Positions 32,867 to 44,415 of a DNA stretch of 64,000 bases are shown piece after piece. Position 1 is the first letter of the stretch. The number at the start of each line of letters is the position of its first letter. Location: the NCBI GenBank assembly GCA_905221605.1, contig CAJNDS010000968.1:517501-581500 (forward strand), read 5' to 3'. The notes under the pieces were generated by a model that worked only from the letters and a program-made list of their open reading frames with translations, did no database searches and had not been told where the DNA came from. Made by a program: the position numbers and the translations under genes. This DNA comes from Symbiodinium natans (lineage: Eukaryota; Sar; Dinophyceae; Suessiales; Symbiodiniaceae).

Positions 32867-33744
32867 AAATGCGAGAACAACAAGGGGGCACTAAATGGGA
32901 AACCCCCCCTCTTACCACCCACTTTAGAGGAGGGTGATGAGCGTCGGTAGTTGAAGATTGCATTCTCAAAGTTTTGCATGTATGATTGTAGATTTATACA
33001 CATATGCTTACAATACCTTTTCCTCATACACACACACATATATATATATATATACATATGTGTGTGTACATGCACATTAAGTATTTACAGTTGTAGAAGA
33101 CTGTTATCTACGTGTATGTTTGTATGTATACATACATAATAACTTTTTAAACAAACACACAAAAACGTACACGGACTTCATACTGAAGATATGAAGTAAC
33201 TTCCTCTCGAACTGAGCAACTGAGCAGGGTTTAGGGGTTAGAGGCCTTCAGGTTTGGTGTACCCCTCCCCTAAACCATAAACCCTATACCCTCAACCCTA
33301 AACCCTAAACCCTTCGGACCTCCAAAAGCAGGGTTTGGGAGGCTTTGGGCTTTAGGGCGTAGAGGGCTTATGGGCTTCAGAGGGCGACAAGGCGTTGGGC
33401 TTGTAGGCTTTGTCGGGTTTTGGGAGATTCCAGGGCTTTTAGGGCAGTTTTAAGGGTTGCAGGTTCGAAGGCTTTATGGGCAGTTTAGGGAGTATAGGGT
33501 TGAGGAATTCAGTGGTACTCTGACTCCTTTAGGCTGAAAAAAGGGTGGCCCGGCGCTGCCTAAACCCTAGGCCCTAAGCCTTACAGCAAAGCTCAGAACG
33601 TTTGGGGTTTAGGGTTTAGGGTTTGGGACCCCACGTCTGCAAACCCAAGAAGTCTTGAAACGCCATTTGCAGAAATACCAACTGCCCCTCAAGTGAGAGT
33701 ATATGGGCTGGGGGGGGGGGGCGGGGGGGGGGGGGGCTCTTATC

Positions 33745-33808
33745 CGGAAGTTAAGGTCTCTTCTTCAAGGGCTGTTGGGCTCTCTGAGAGAACTTCCAAG
33801 GCCGGCGC
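33745..33808 (-). CDS. Exon of unassigned protein
   Basis: After acceptor tggcccag: APALEVLSESPTALEEETLT followed by S, then a GA donor; 64 nt. Acidic and helical. It lies downstream of the kinase exons on the same strand and may belong to that gene. Confidence 0.4.
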
Positions 33809-33966
33809 CTGGGCCAGGATTGCGCTACTCCCATTGCCCGGGAGAGGGTGAAACAAAAAAACGAACACCAATAACTTGCTTCCTCGGGGTCCAGGCACCT
33901 CCAAAGCAACAGCCAGTGGTCCAGGGTTCGTCGGTTCGTTGCTCTGAGAATGTTCCGTGGCCAAAA

Positions 33967-34057
33967 CCAGGATGGGGGTATTATACCCTATAATCCCTTA
34001 AAAAGGCCCTTTATAGGGTTCACTGTGGGGATTTTAAGGCCTAATAGCCCATCCTGG
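33967..34057. mobile_element. Short inverted-repeat element, family D (single unit)
   Basis: CCAGGATGGGGGTATTATAC and TAATAGCCCATCCTGG flank CCTTAAAAAGGCCCTTTATAGGG; 91 bp. This looks like the basic unit of the tandem version at 10936-11265. Confidence 0.65.
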
Positions 34058-34083
34058 AAAATCCTGTGCTGGCCGAGGTGTCT

Positions 34084-34112
34084 AGTGGACCCGTCGAGAA
34101 AGCTGCCGGCCA
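34084..34112 (-). CDS. Possible kinase exon (subdomain IV-V like)
   Basis: After acceptor catactag the minus strand reads SYLAGSFLDGS, reminiscent of the VSYLGxxxxDGS stretch of STE11-type kinases. Only a short match, with unresolved limits. Confidence 0.25.
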
Positions 34113-34388
34113 AGTACGAGACTAGTATGAGCGTGTCTGAGCGTGCAACGTGTGACGCAACTTCTGAAGCAATACTTCTCGCAGAGTAGCCGAGCTACGG
34201 TAGATGCTTGACGTCTTTTTTCCCCCCCTCTAAACCCTAAACCCAATAAACCCCAAACCCGGCCGATGAAAAAAAAGAAGCGTCGCGCGCTGCCAGCCGA
34301 AGGGGCGCCGGGCATCGAAAGTTGAGGGAAGCCCTGGATGCACAAATCAGCAGAAGGGACAGAACTTAGTCTCCTTATAGGCTTATAA

Positions 34389-34499
34389 GGCCCAGTAACC
34401 ATATTCTAGTAAGGGCACCCTTTTTTTGGGTTGGCTACTGCATGTACAAGGGAACCCATAACCAACAAAAAAGGGTAAAGGGTACCACTGGGCTACTAA
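34389..34499. mobile_element. Short inverted-repeat element, family B copy
   Basis: GCCCAGTAACC and GGGTACCACTGGGC at the ends; core GGCACCCTTTTTTTGGGTT and ACAAGGGAACCC. Confidence 0.6.
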
Positions 34500-34636
34500 G
34501 TAGGTACTTTCCACAAGACCCTTTGCAGGAGGCTCTTAGGGCTTCTATATGGCTCTAGGGCTCATGCAGCTGCAAGACTTCTGAATTCCCTAAACCCTAA
34601 ACCCTAAACTTCTTCTTTTCGGGTGCAGCCGGACAC

Positions 34637-34682
34637 AGTTGAAGCTGGGATTCCAGGTCCAATTCATGGGAACTCCCACAGC
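34637..34682 (-). CDS. Possible kinase helix-C exon
   Basis: 46 nt between acceptor gcagtag and donor GTGTCC read CGSSHELDLESQLQ; ELDLESQLQ resembles the E-x-x-x-L-x-x-L pattern of a kinase C helix. Its phase matches the GT-donor version of the lysine exon at 35154. Confidence 0.35.
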
Positions 34683-35153
34683 CTACTGCAACTGAATCGC
34701 ATGAAACCCTTCCCGAAGCCCTCGAAACCTTAAACCATAACACTCTATGCGGCCGAGTACGGTATGGTCCAGGTCCACCAACTTGGACCCTTTTTGGATT
34801 CTCAACAACTTTAAACACAAAAAGCAAAATCGAGCCCAACAGCCCCAAAACTCCAACAACAGCCTGCCATCATGACCCAGCACAAAACGAAACCTAAACG
34901 CCAAAGCAGAATAAAGGAACCCGAAGCAAAAACCCTAGACCCTAAACCAGAAGCCGACAAAAAAAAAACCTAAAAGAAACCTAAAACGCCCGAAAGCCCC
35001 CTAAACAACCTGTAAAGTACCCCCCCCCCCCAAACAAAACAAACAACCTCAAAAATAAAAACCGGCAAAACCCCAAACAAACAATCACAAACACGTCAGA
35101 AACACCCTCCAAGACCAACAAAAAAACAAGCTTCAAAAAACCCTGACGCCCAC

Positions 35154-35214
35154 TTCTCCATTCGACAAGCTGGGAGCCCGGGACTTCTTTGACCGCAATG
35201 ATGCGGCCGGTCCT
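35154..35214 (-). CDS. Protein-kinase exon with the VAVK-type lysine
   Basis: Reads RTGRIIAVKEVPGSQLVEW. The IIAVKEV strand carries the ATP-binding lysine; AVKEV is seen in MAPKKK/STE-type and related kinases. Acceptor ccccggcag follows a CCCTAAACCCCAAAG run within about 20 bases. The donor is GT (GTGGGC), or a GA 10 bases earlier. It joins the glycine-loop exon in phase 0 (HSPW-RTGRIIAVK). Confidence 0.65.
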
Positions 35215-35268
35215 CTGCCGGGGCAAGGAGCCCTTTGGGGTTTAGGGTTTAGGGTTTAGGGTTTAGGG

Positions 35269-35368
35269 TTGGGATGTTCCCCCTTCTACTATCAGTCCGT
35301 AATGGGGATTATAGTAGCCCCATGATAATCCCCATTGAGGGCCGTTTGTATAAGAGGGAGCATCCCAA
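35269..35368. mobile_element. Short inverted-repeat element, family A copy 3 (kinase intron)
   Basis: TTGGGATGTTCCCCCTTCTA and ATAAGAGGGAGCATCCCAA are inverted ends. It is inserted directly at the end of a TTTAGGG run. Confidence 0.65.
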
Positions 35369-35794
35369 GAACATGGTGGTAGGGCTTTTGGGGGTTCAGG
35401 ATTCTGTAGGGAAGAGAGACTACGGCCGTGTGCGTGCTGAGTTCCTCGGCTCTTGAGGTACCAAGAGCGGGGTGAAAGGAAGCGGGCAAGATGAAAGCAA
35501 ACAAGTTGGTTCTTACGGACCACGGGCAGGCACAAATCTTTCCCATGCACCTCCAAAAGAGCCCGCAATCCTCATTAGAACCTTTTCTTTCAGCCCAAAC
35601 CCCAGGCTCTACACGCAAAACCCTAAACCCAAAGCCCTAATTTAAAGCCCAAACCCCTTTGAACCCAGACGTATCCCCCAAACCCCTGCAGGACTGTAAA
35701 AACCCGAGAATCAACCCATAAGAGGTGAAACCAAAAGGCCCTTCAATAAAGCCTGAAGACAAGGAGTCCCAAACGTTGGGTCTACACCCGAAAC

Positions 35795-35850
35795 CCAGGG
35801 CGAGTGCTCGAGCTCGGCAGCTTTGAAGACGCGCCCGAGCGAGCCACGCC
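35795..35850 (-). CDS. Protein-kinase exon with the glycine-rich loop
   Basis: Reads RGSLGRVFKAAELEHSPW, i.e. the G-x-G-x-x-G-x-V-x-K-A nucleotide loop of Ser/Thr kinases (the first G is split across the upstream junction). Acceptor CCCTAAACCCTTCCTCCTTGTCAG follows a telomere-type run; the donor is GTTTCG. With the next exon it gives correct loop-to-lysine spacing. Catalytic-loop HRD and DFG exons were not found with confidence, so the subfamily stays open. Confidence 0.65.
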
Positions 35851-37397
35851 CTGACAAGGAGGAAGGGTTTAGGGTTTAGGTGTTTTTTTTTCAGGGTTTA
35901 GGGTTTCGGGGTTCTAGTCTACACCACCTTTTTCTCGCCTCTGGCCTCGTGTCCCTTCGCCTGGGGACACCCTACAAGGGCTTTAGCTTCAGGGCTTGGC
36001 GTGCGAGCTTCAGTCTTCGCGCAGCTTTGGGGCCAGATGGACAACTTGGGAGCAAGACCCTGGCGTGACGGACCCTGCGTAAAGTCAAGCATGTTGTTGT
36101 AATGCGCCTGAACCTACGTGGTCCCTTCATCCGGACCTTTTCAGGGAGGAACCCTCATAGGTAATAAAAACATATAGATATCTCCCCCATACTTCAGACA
36201 CCTTTTAGAGAAGGTGAGGGATCACATAAACCCTCAACCCTAAACCCTCAACCCTAAGCCCTAAACCCTCAGCCCTAAGCCCTCAACCCTAAGCCCTAAG
36301 CCCTAAACCCTAAGCCCTGACCCCTAAGCCCTAAACTTACACTTCCAGGCTTTCCATCGTCACCCCTATGGAACTCCTTGGATTGAACTTCGGGAACCCA
36401 GGGTTCGGGAACCCAGGGTTCCAGTAGGCGCCTTGGGTATGGAGGCCCCTAGACCCGATTTAGGGGTCTAGGGTTTTTAGCCTTGGGTATGGAGGGTCCT
36501 AGCTAGGGGTCTAGGGCTTTTAGGCTCTTATAGGGTTTAGAGGGTATAGACCTCAGGCTTTTGTTGTGTTCTCTTTTTGTGAGGGTTTAGGGGGCGAGCG
36601 CGAAGGATCCCAAAATAAGGGTACCCCTATTTGGGAAGTATCCATGTCCAAGTGTTCCCATCTTGCTTTCGGCAATTTTCGTGCGCGCGGAGAACTGAGT
36701 GCCCCGTCCAGCCTGTGGGGACACGCCTTTCTGAACACAATGCTTAGTCGAGACTCTGCGGCGACATGATCCAAACCAGTATGCCCCACCCACAAAGTTT
36801 GCTGGACCTGCTGCAGTGAACAGCACCAGCGGGACGCAGCGTGTGAAAGCACGGGGGGGGGGGGGGGGCTGATTGACGACGTGCAGGCCATACCGTTCTT
36901 TGACATATATGTGGGCCACCTCGTTGTCGGCCACGGGTGTCTCCTTTGGAACACTTATGAGATTCCGCATTATGTTGCACACACACACACACTGCGTGCT
37001 GTTTTGCAGGGCAAGAACACGCGGCGGGTCCCGGCAAATTCACCAGCACGTGGCCAACAACGAACAGCGGCGAAGGTATATCATTCCAGAATAGTAAGCC
37101 CTATTTGAACCCTGTATATGGGCACCTTCCCTGAATAGGGTACCCTTAAGAGACCCAAGATGCCCTAGTCCTTATTCTAGGAACCGCCAAACCCTGCGCC
37201 AGACAAGACATAGGCCGCCCGGCCTATCATCGGACCCCTTCGCCATCGAATCTCCTCGGCCGCAAGACAGCAACTGCGCGCGGCCGAAAACCCCTAAGGC
37301 CATAGGGTTTCATCCAAGGTTCTGGAATGTTTGGCCCCACTGTCTGCAGCTAACAAGGTGCAAGAGCAGCCTTCCCAAAGCACAGCCTACGCAAGCT

Positions 37398-37460
37398 CCT
37401 AAACCCTAAACCCTAAACCCTAAACCCTAAAACCCTAAACCCTAAACCCTAAACCCTAAA
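37398..37460. repeat. CCCTAAA array
   Basis: About nine units, one expanded to CCCTAAAA. Confidence 0.9.
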
Positions 37461-37559
37461 ACGCCAACACCTTCGGGGACCTGCAGGAAAGCCCAACTCC
37501 GCCAAAACGCCTCGGCCCCCAAAATCGCATCTCACGCCCTCGCGTAACCAAAACACTAT

Positions 37560-37650
37560 AAATTAATATAAACCCTATAAACCCTATGAACCCTATAAAG
37601 CCTATGAACCTACAAACCCTATAAACCCTATAAAACCCTATAAACCCTAA
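37560..37650. repeat. CCCTATAAA variant block
   Basis: Eight or nine nonamers CCCTATAAA / CCCTATGAA. It is the complement of the TTTATAGGG block at 27.8-27.9 kb. Confidence 0.8.
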
Positions 37651-37908
37651 ACTCCCGGACAGACCAGCATGCGACTGTTTCGCCCTTCGCCAGGCACCCA
37701 GCCACCCCGAACACCGGTGGGGCCTGGCGATCGGAGTTTTGGGGAGTAACCTTTCTTTGGGGTTTAAGGTTTAGGGTTTAGGGTTTGCTAGGTAGTGGGG
37801 TCCTGAGTCCTGACCCTAAAGGAAGGGAACAAAGGCAGCAAGGGTACTACTAGGCACCTTGTCTCCTGCAGTTTGGGGCCCTAACCCCTAACCCTAAGGT
37901 CTTCTGAC

Positions 37909-38035
37909 GTGATCTTTGGGACCACTTCTGTACGCTGATGCCGACACGCATGCCCGAGGTCAAGTACTTTCGGGTCACATTGTTCGCTCGCAAGGCACTT
38001 CCCTCAGGCCCATCCATGTAGCTCCCAACAGTGGC
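37909..38035 (-). CDS. Exon of unassigned protein
   Basis: 42 codons open between acceptor atttgcaag and donor GTCAGAAG: ATVGSYMDGPEGSALRANNV, then TRKYLTSGMRVGISVQKW and SQRS. Good residue balance, no domain recognised. Directly upstream (38036-38170) two other frames are also protein-like (MARLEELSHDPLSARLAVQQ; ETLRLMGFGVWRLFRCAED), which may be further exons or a decayed gene. Confidence 0.42.
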
Positions 38036-39384
38036 CTTGCAAATCCTAAAGCCGCCTGCTGAACAGCAAGCCGTGCTGACAAAGGATCATGGCTCAATTC
38101 TTCAAGCCTTGCCATAATTCCATGAATCTTCAGCACAACGAAATAGCCGCCAAACGCCGAAACCCATCAACCTCAAAGTCTCGGCGGGATGTGGCGCGGG
38201 AGGGAACTTTGCTGAACCAGAAGTGCTTCATCGGAACACTCTTGCTATAGGCCTCGCTCTTCTTACTCCCCACTCCCCAACCTCCTTCCGACGTACTGGC
38301 CGAGTTTCTATAGGGAAGGGGATCGTTAGACTTTGGGTGTTATGATGTTGGGGGTGTTCTGGTGCCCGACAACAGCTACTGGTTTCCCAAATACGCCCGA
38401 GGTCATGACTACAAAACCTAGCAGAAATTAGGTTTGAGGTTCAAGGCAGTATAAACCCCAAAGCCTAGAAGTCTTTAGGATTCGGATCTTAAGGTGGCTA
38501 CTCAGCACCTGTGGACAGCCGTACTGTGTCGCCTGTGGTGTCTCTCTCTCCGCAGACTCCGACCTGGTTGTTGGGAATACGGCTGGCAGGCGAGGGTGGG
38601 GGTTGAGGGTTTAAGGTTTATAGGGTTTAGGGGATGCTGGGCCGAAGCAAGCTCCGCAGCTAGCGTTTAGGGAACAACCCCATTCCTGGGCAGAAAAAGC
38701 CCCACTGGACGCGTGGCCCAGCATGGCAAGACTCTGAAATGTTTTGTCTTCGAATGTTTTCGTAAGGATTCGCGCGTGACTAGCCGACAAAGGCAAAGAG
38801 AGCGGCAAAACTAACTTTGGAGCCCTTTTCCGTGGCGTCTTGCCTTAAACACCAAGAGGCCTAGAATAAGAAGGTGAAGGAAAGGTATGATGAAACGAGC
38901 GCATGAGGTTGCTTGCATTTGTGCTTGCCTTGCTCATGCACATGTTCTGCTGTTGTGGCCATAAGGAATTGGAATAACAGAGAGTGCCCAAATAGTTGCA
39001 AGAATACATGGACTGAAGCTCCTATCACCCTGACTACACTGGTCGTCGCCCCGCCGAATCTGCAATCAGTGGAAGCTGCTCTCATAGGGCAGCCCCGAAA
39101 CCTGAATCGACATAGCCCCCTGGAGACCTGTTCGCAGAACAGGCATCGAATACTATAGCGAAGTGCTCTTTCACTCTAAGAATACATATACATATAAACA
39201 CAGATTTTCAGTTCATACTTACGTGCCATCGTAAATCAACAGGGGTGGGGGGGGGGGGGGGGTGCATACTGGATGGAATCTCTTAATCCCTGTTTCCCTA
39301 GGAAGAAAAAAGGATCCTTTTTGTTCATATATAAGAAAGCCCATAACCCAAAAAGTAAAAGGATCCCTAACACTGATCGAGATC

Positions 39385-39447
39385 TGTGCTGCCATGGATC
39401 TCGCCCCACTCCTCGGCCGAGGGCGGCGGAATGGCGACAGAGATCGA
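39385..39447 (-). CDS. Possible exon of unassigned protein
   Basis: After acceptor gcgtccag: SISVAIPPPSAEEWGEIHGS, phase 0, ending at a GA donor. The plus strand is open too, so strand choice rests on residue quality and on the direction of neighbours. Confidence 0.33.
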
Positions 39448-39485
39448 CTGGACGCCAGCCACACCGTGGGTGCCTCGGAACGCAC

Positions 39486-39536
39486 GGTTTAGGGTTTAGG
39501 GTTTAGGGTTTAGGGTTTAGGGTTTAGGGTTTAGGG
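39486..39536. repeat. TTTAGGG array
   Basis: About seven perfect plus-strand units. Confidence 0.9.
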
Positions 39537-40655
39537 ACTCCCTGTCCCAACACCCACTCACAGAGACAAACCAACAACCCTGAATGCAGAAGCATGTGAA
39601 TCGGTGGGGCATAGCAAAGGCCAAAAAAAAGCTGCTGGTGCTGCGATTAGGGAAACATGGTAGTTTGAGGGGGGGGGGGGGTTCGACAGAAGGGTTGGTT
39701 CTCCAGGGAGGACAAGCTCACGTTATGTGAAGTAGGGCTCTTATTATGAGGATTGCCGACTGGACACCAATTTGTAGACACCCAAACCTGAAAAAGCGTA
39801 AACATCGTCATCCGAGGAACGGGACACTACTTGACTATGTGGTTTTCCATGGTTGAGTCGGGGTTGACCTGAACCATAGGCCCGTTCTGGGGCTTCGGGT
39901 CTGGGGTATAGGGTTTGCGTGAGGGGTCGGGTGGTGGAGGGTGGGGAACTGAAGCGCGACACGGAACCATGCATGGAGCTAACTCGAACCAAGTTGCACG
40001 ACAAACAGCTTGCAGTGCTGTTCTTCCTGGCACACAAGACCAGCGCCGTCATCTCCAACCCCAATTAAGCCCTGAAAGGCCCTAAGCCCCAACAATCGCC
40101 TGCACGACATTTAAGACCCCAAGACGGGAGATTGTGGATCAGCAGTTTGCTACAGCGCCATGTAACCAATTTACTTTCAGAGCCTTCTTCAAAGAAGGCC
40201 CTTGTGTAATGCATATTACGACGACCTGGGGGTTGACGCAAGACAGGCCTTGATAGCGCCTGCTTCAATCTTTCCCACAGCCTGAACCCTGAACCTTGCA
40301 TCGCTTCTATACATGATGTCTCAGAAATGTATGACGCGCCTTGGACATCCTTTAAGCAAGCCTCCAATCGAACATGTACATCTATGTATGATCTAGAATG
40401 GCTATGTCATGTATATCGCCATATGAAAACATATTTTACAAAGTATACATATACATATTGTTGTTTGGATGTATTTTACCACGCGTTACATATATAAACA
40501 AGCATGTGTACTTGAACATAATCTTGCACCACAAAAATATGCATACATGTATACGCATAAAAGGTACAAATATTGATAATGAACAACTGCCATGGTGTTC
40601 TGGCACGACATCATCTATTTTTAATACAACGTACGCTTATACATCTATATACACA

Positions 40656-40697
40656 CATACATACATACATACATACATACATACATACATACATACA

Positions 40698-40733
<36 letters not shown>

Positions 40734-40738
40734 TATAT
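40656..40738. repeat. CATA microsatellite followed by TA run
   Basis: About 18 perfect ATAC/CATA tetramers, then (TA)6, inside an AT-rich tract (40390-40770). Confidence 0.92.
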
Positions 40739-41461
40739 GACATCATATGGCAATATATGTTTTTGTATGTAATGCATACTTAAAGGTTGAGAAGCCAGTG
40801 AGCCCTGGTCCCTTCAACGAAACCCATGGACTGGGTTTGGGGGGGGGGTTCGAGGGCTTGGAGGGTTTAGTGTACGGGGTTTGTGGGCGGGGCAGTGGAG
40901 GATGCCCTGGCACCTGGCAGGAGGCGCTCCCTCGCCGGCTGCGATGTCTCGGTGCGCAGTCAACTTTAGGGTTGTGGGGTTGACCGCTAATCCATCCCTT
41001 ACGCCCACATCACACCTGTAAGTTGCTCTCTTAAAGAGTCAGGGTTTAGTGGGTTTAGGGGTGAAACGCTGGTGTTTGCTCGCTCTCTCTCACTCTCTCT
41101 GTGCCTCCGCCTTTCCTCCAAACTCTTCACCTGCAGGCCCCCAAAGAAAATCAAACCTCTGAATCAACATGGGCCCAAGCCCCCCCCCCCCCCCCGAGAA
41201 AAACAGGCCCCTTGCATGCCAACAAAACTCCGACTCCTTGACGGCCCAAAACCGTGTTGCTATGTGTTGCTCAAGTTGCCGAGGAGTCGTACAAGGTACA
41301 AGGTATAACAGCAACCTAGAGCTCTTAACCCCCAAACCTATACATCCTACAAATGAGCCCTACAAACCCGCACCAATCCCCAAAACCACTGGGCCCCGCA
41401 CCCCAAGCCTTTCCAAGGGTTTCGGGAAAAAAAGGGTGTATACGCACTTCCGTATGTGCAC

Positions 41462-41581
41462 CACAAACATTTCTGTCGATTCCCACACGCTCGGCTCGAC
41501 ACCGTTGTCATCCGCGAAGGCATGATCCCGGTAGTCATGGCGCTGCGGCTCGGGCCTGAGGATGTGGAGGTTGGGGTATTG
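41462..41581 (-). CDS. Exon of unassigned protein (40 codons)
   Basis: Acceptor gattcaag, donor GTGCAC, phase 0 on both sides. Reads QYPNLHILRPEPQRHDYRD then HAFADDNGVEPSVWESTEM and FV. Rich in charged and aromatic residues with GC-rich third positions. Fold not recognised. It may belong with the exons at 42.75 and 43.5 kb on the same strand. Confidence 0.5.
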
Positions 41582-42475
41582 CTTGAATCTTCTCTTTTTG
41601 AAGGTGTTCTTGCGTTGTTTTTTGCAGGGTGGAGGTGTGTCTTGAGAGGTCGCAGTCGCAAGGGGCTGAAGGGTTATACGGGCAACAGAAGGAGTAGACT
41701 TGGACTGGCTCTTTACTGGGTTGCTGTTAAGGAACTTACTGTGCGTTACCACAGTAAGGAAACCTTACATGTTTTGGTCTGCCTCCATATTCTGACCATT
41801 CTCAAGCGGCCCTACCTATTGAATCCTAAGGCAGCTTGAGTACAGGCAGGGTTTAGGGGTGTAGGGTGTAGTTCCAATGGCCGTTCTTTACTGGGGGGGA
41901 GCGACCTTTTTCTCTTGGGTATTGTACATACAACTTATGCTGACCATAGAGCTGGCAACCGTCTTTGGGTGCTCGAGTCCAGAAACCAGAACCTTGCTGG
42001 ACAACCCGACCTAGACGGCAGGGAGGGGTGCCACAACATTTTAAACCCTGGCTTTACGATGCAATACCTCACGTAGGAGCGAAAGTTAAACCCAAGAAGG
42101 AGAAAGGGAAAGGGAAAGCGAAAAAAGAGACGCTTGGAAGCCTACTACTAGGACAGCGGTTGCAGCGCGACTACAAGACATGTTTGGCATGCCCTGATTC
42201 GACCTTCCATGCCCGCAACCCGTGCCCGCAACGACCACTCGCCACCCTACGCAAGCATCCCACCCTCGACTCAAGAACCCCCTAAAACTAAAATAACAGT
42301 AATCCCTATATTGCCCTTGCAAGGAAGAATATGTTCATCTTTTGGGGGGGGGGGGAGGGCTCTTAAGCAAATCTGGGGCCCCGACGGTTCCGGTTCGGAC
42401 TCGCCTTGCCTCTGGGCAAGCTGCTCGGGCTCCTTGCCGTGGCTGGCGGGAGGAATCGCTGCACATTCTTGTTCG

Positions 42476-42545
42476 GGTTTAGGGTTTAGGGTTTGGGGTT
42501 TAGGGTTAGGGTTTAGGGTTTCGGGTTTGGGGTTTCGGGTTTAGG
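42476..42545. repeat. Mixed TTTAGGG / TTTGGGG / TTTCGGG array
   Basis: About nine units with G and C variants interspersed. Confidence 0.85.
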
Positions 42546-42727
42546 GGGGGTTTTTGGAAGGCGGAACACATGGTTAACGCGTGCAACGTCCCAAGGTCCC
42601 TAGGGAGGGGATTATAGTTAAAGCCCAGGGTCTCAGAACAAAAGGATTGCCTGACTCTGCTTCAGGGTTTCGGCCCTCTGCAAACCGACACCTGGCTTGC
42701 TGATTCAGGCTTTCAAAGGCAAGTTGC

Positions 42728-42792
42728 CTTTGCAGCAGGGATTTGCAGAAAGTCATGGCGTTGCCCTTGTACTGGGAACCGAACTTCAGTTC
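42728..42792 (-). CDS. Exon of unassigned protein
   Basis: Reads ELKFGSQYKGNAMTFCKS then LLQ, between acceptor tgctggtcag and a GC donor (GCAACT). The frame is open upstream as VEFGLAAGQ, so a longer exon is possible. No domain recognised. Confidence 0.45.
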
Positions 42793-42899
42793 CTGACCAG
42801 CAGCCAAGCCAAACTCCACAGGCCCAAACCAACAGAACTGTTAGGCTTTGTGAACAACATCCCTGGTACTAAAACCTCCATACATTTTAAGGTAAGCTG

Positions 42900-42995
42900 T
42901 CCCAAGCCCCAAACCCCAGACCCCAGACCCCCAACCCCAAACCCCAAACCCCAAACCACAAACCGCAAACCGGAAACCCCAAACCCCAAGCCCTA
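42900..42995. repeat. CCCCAAA-type tract
   Basis: About 12 units of CCCCAAA, CCCCAGA and variants; complement of the TTTGGGG type. Confidence 0.85.
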
Positions 42996-43106
42996 AACCC
43001 TAGCTGGCCTCAGATTCAGGAGGCTGTGGGATGTCGGCTTCCTCGCAGCTTTTCCGGTTTGGGGCTCAGGGCTTCAGGGCCTTGGGACAGTGAAGACCCT
43101 GACAAA

Positions 43107-43210
43107 TTGGGATGCTCCTCCTTATACTACGAGTCCTTAATAGGGATTATCATAGGGATGGTACTAAAACCCCTATTAAAGACTGTTAGTATATGGGGGA
43201 ACATAGCCAA
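43107..43210. mobile_element. Short inverted-repeat element, family A copy 4
   Basis: TTGGGATGCTCCTCCTTATA and TATGGGGGAACATAGCCAA at the ends; inner TCCTTAATAGGGATTATCAT pairs with CCCTATTAAAGA. Confidence 0.6.
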
Positions 43211-43273
43211 GAGTGAGAAACAAGTCCAGATGCTCAGCCGAAGTAGTCAGAGTGCGGGGTGGAAGTTGCAGGC

Positions 43274-43480
43274 CCTGGCTGCGAGGTCGAAGGAGCTATC
43301 AAACAGAAGGCTCAAGAACGCATCGACATCAAGCGGGCTCCGCGCTTCACGAATGCGTTGGTGAGGAAGCAAATCAGAAGCATCAGCCATGGACAGCGCC
43401 AGGCCGCCAGCAAACAAAACAAGAGACCAAGAGGCTAAAAATCCCTCAGCCCTCGTCTTTGCCCTAACCCTTTTTTCCAT
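43274..43480 (-). CDS. Probable first coding exon of a secreted or membrane protein
   Basis: Starts at ATG 43480. The N-terminus is basic (MEKRVRAKTRAEG), then hydrophobic (FLASWSLVLFAGGLALSM) with a likely signal-peptidase site near SMA-DA. It continues DASDLLPHQRIREARSPLDV then DAFLSLLFDSSFDLAAR. A GC donor (GCCTGC) is proposed; the frame otherwise stops at 43247. The mature part is not recognised. The exons at 42.75 and 41.5 kb could follow in the same gene. Confidence 0.45.
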
Positions 43481-44415
43481 CTCGACCTGTGTAATGGCCA
43501 GGCCTGAACCCTGCTTGAAATTCATTTCTACGTATAACCCCAATTATCAGTCTACTTATAACCTACTTAGAAGACTTTGCGGGCTTATGAGTACAGCTGG
43601 AACTGGGGTTAGAAGTGCCCGGACCCTCCAAGTAAACCCCACACCCAGCCCTCCTCGGCAATGGGGGGCGGAGGAGGAGGCGGTGGCTCGGCACGGCGCA
43701 GGAGCTGCTCCTGTCGGGGTTGTAGGGCGAGCGGGCGTAGGGTTGAGGTGCTTAGGGCCTTATTGGGTTGGAATCAGGTGAGAATATGGGTGTTTCCGAG
43801 AATAGGGATACCCTGTTCTGGGTGGTTCGTATAAGAAGGATCATGGGTAAGTTGGTGGGTATGTTAGGGGAACCCCTGTTTCGAGGAATACTCATACAGG
43901 TCAGGATTTGGGTTGCTATGATTTCGGACCTTCATGATCTCTAAGGTCGATGGTCCTTGAAAACTTTGAGGCGCAATGGTAGATACACACTATTGCGAAG
44001 AATACATACTCCAGAAAGCATACACTAGCGTGCGGACATGCAGACGCGCACAGATATACACGTATTTAGTGCTTACATGCGCAGGTGTGTGCATTGTTTT
44101 GAAAAATGCATAAATAAATATGCATAGATATTTGTATAGTTGACTCGTTGTTGTCTACATTTACATAGGCAGTCGGATGCCAAACTTGAAAACAAGATGC
44201 TGGGAGTGTTCAAGCCGCGTGTCTCCTCCAACCGCTCATTTAAGTGCGGAGGTTCTGCCCCTAAACACTACACCCTCTTGACCCCTACAAAATCACAATA
44301 CACCCTACAAGTGAAACCCGAAGTGATGTGAACAGAAAGAGCCGTTGTCGCCTTCCCTGGCAACTGCGAAACACACCCTTAGGGTTTAGGGTTTAGGGTT
44401 TAGGGTTTAGGGAAC

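Larger units (their letters stand above)
35869..37908. other. Stretch without an assignable gene
   Basis: Contains a CCCTAAGCCC / CCCTCAACCC mixed tract (36231-36345), a short poly-G run near 36855 and the CCCTATAAA block at 37560-37650. A minus-strand segment near 36744-36830 after ttcactgcag (AGPANFVGGAYWFGS) may be a small exon. Confidence 0.4.
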
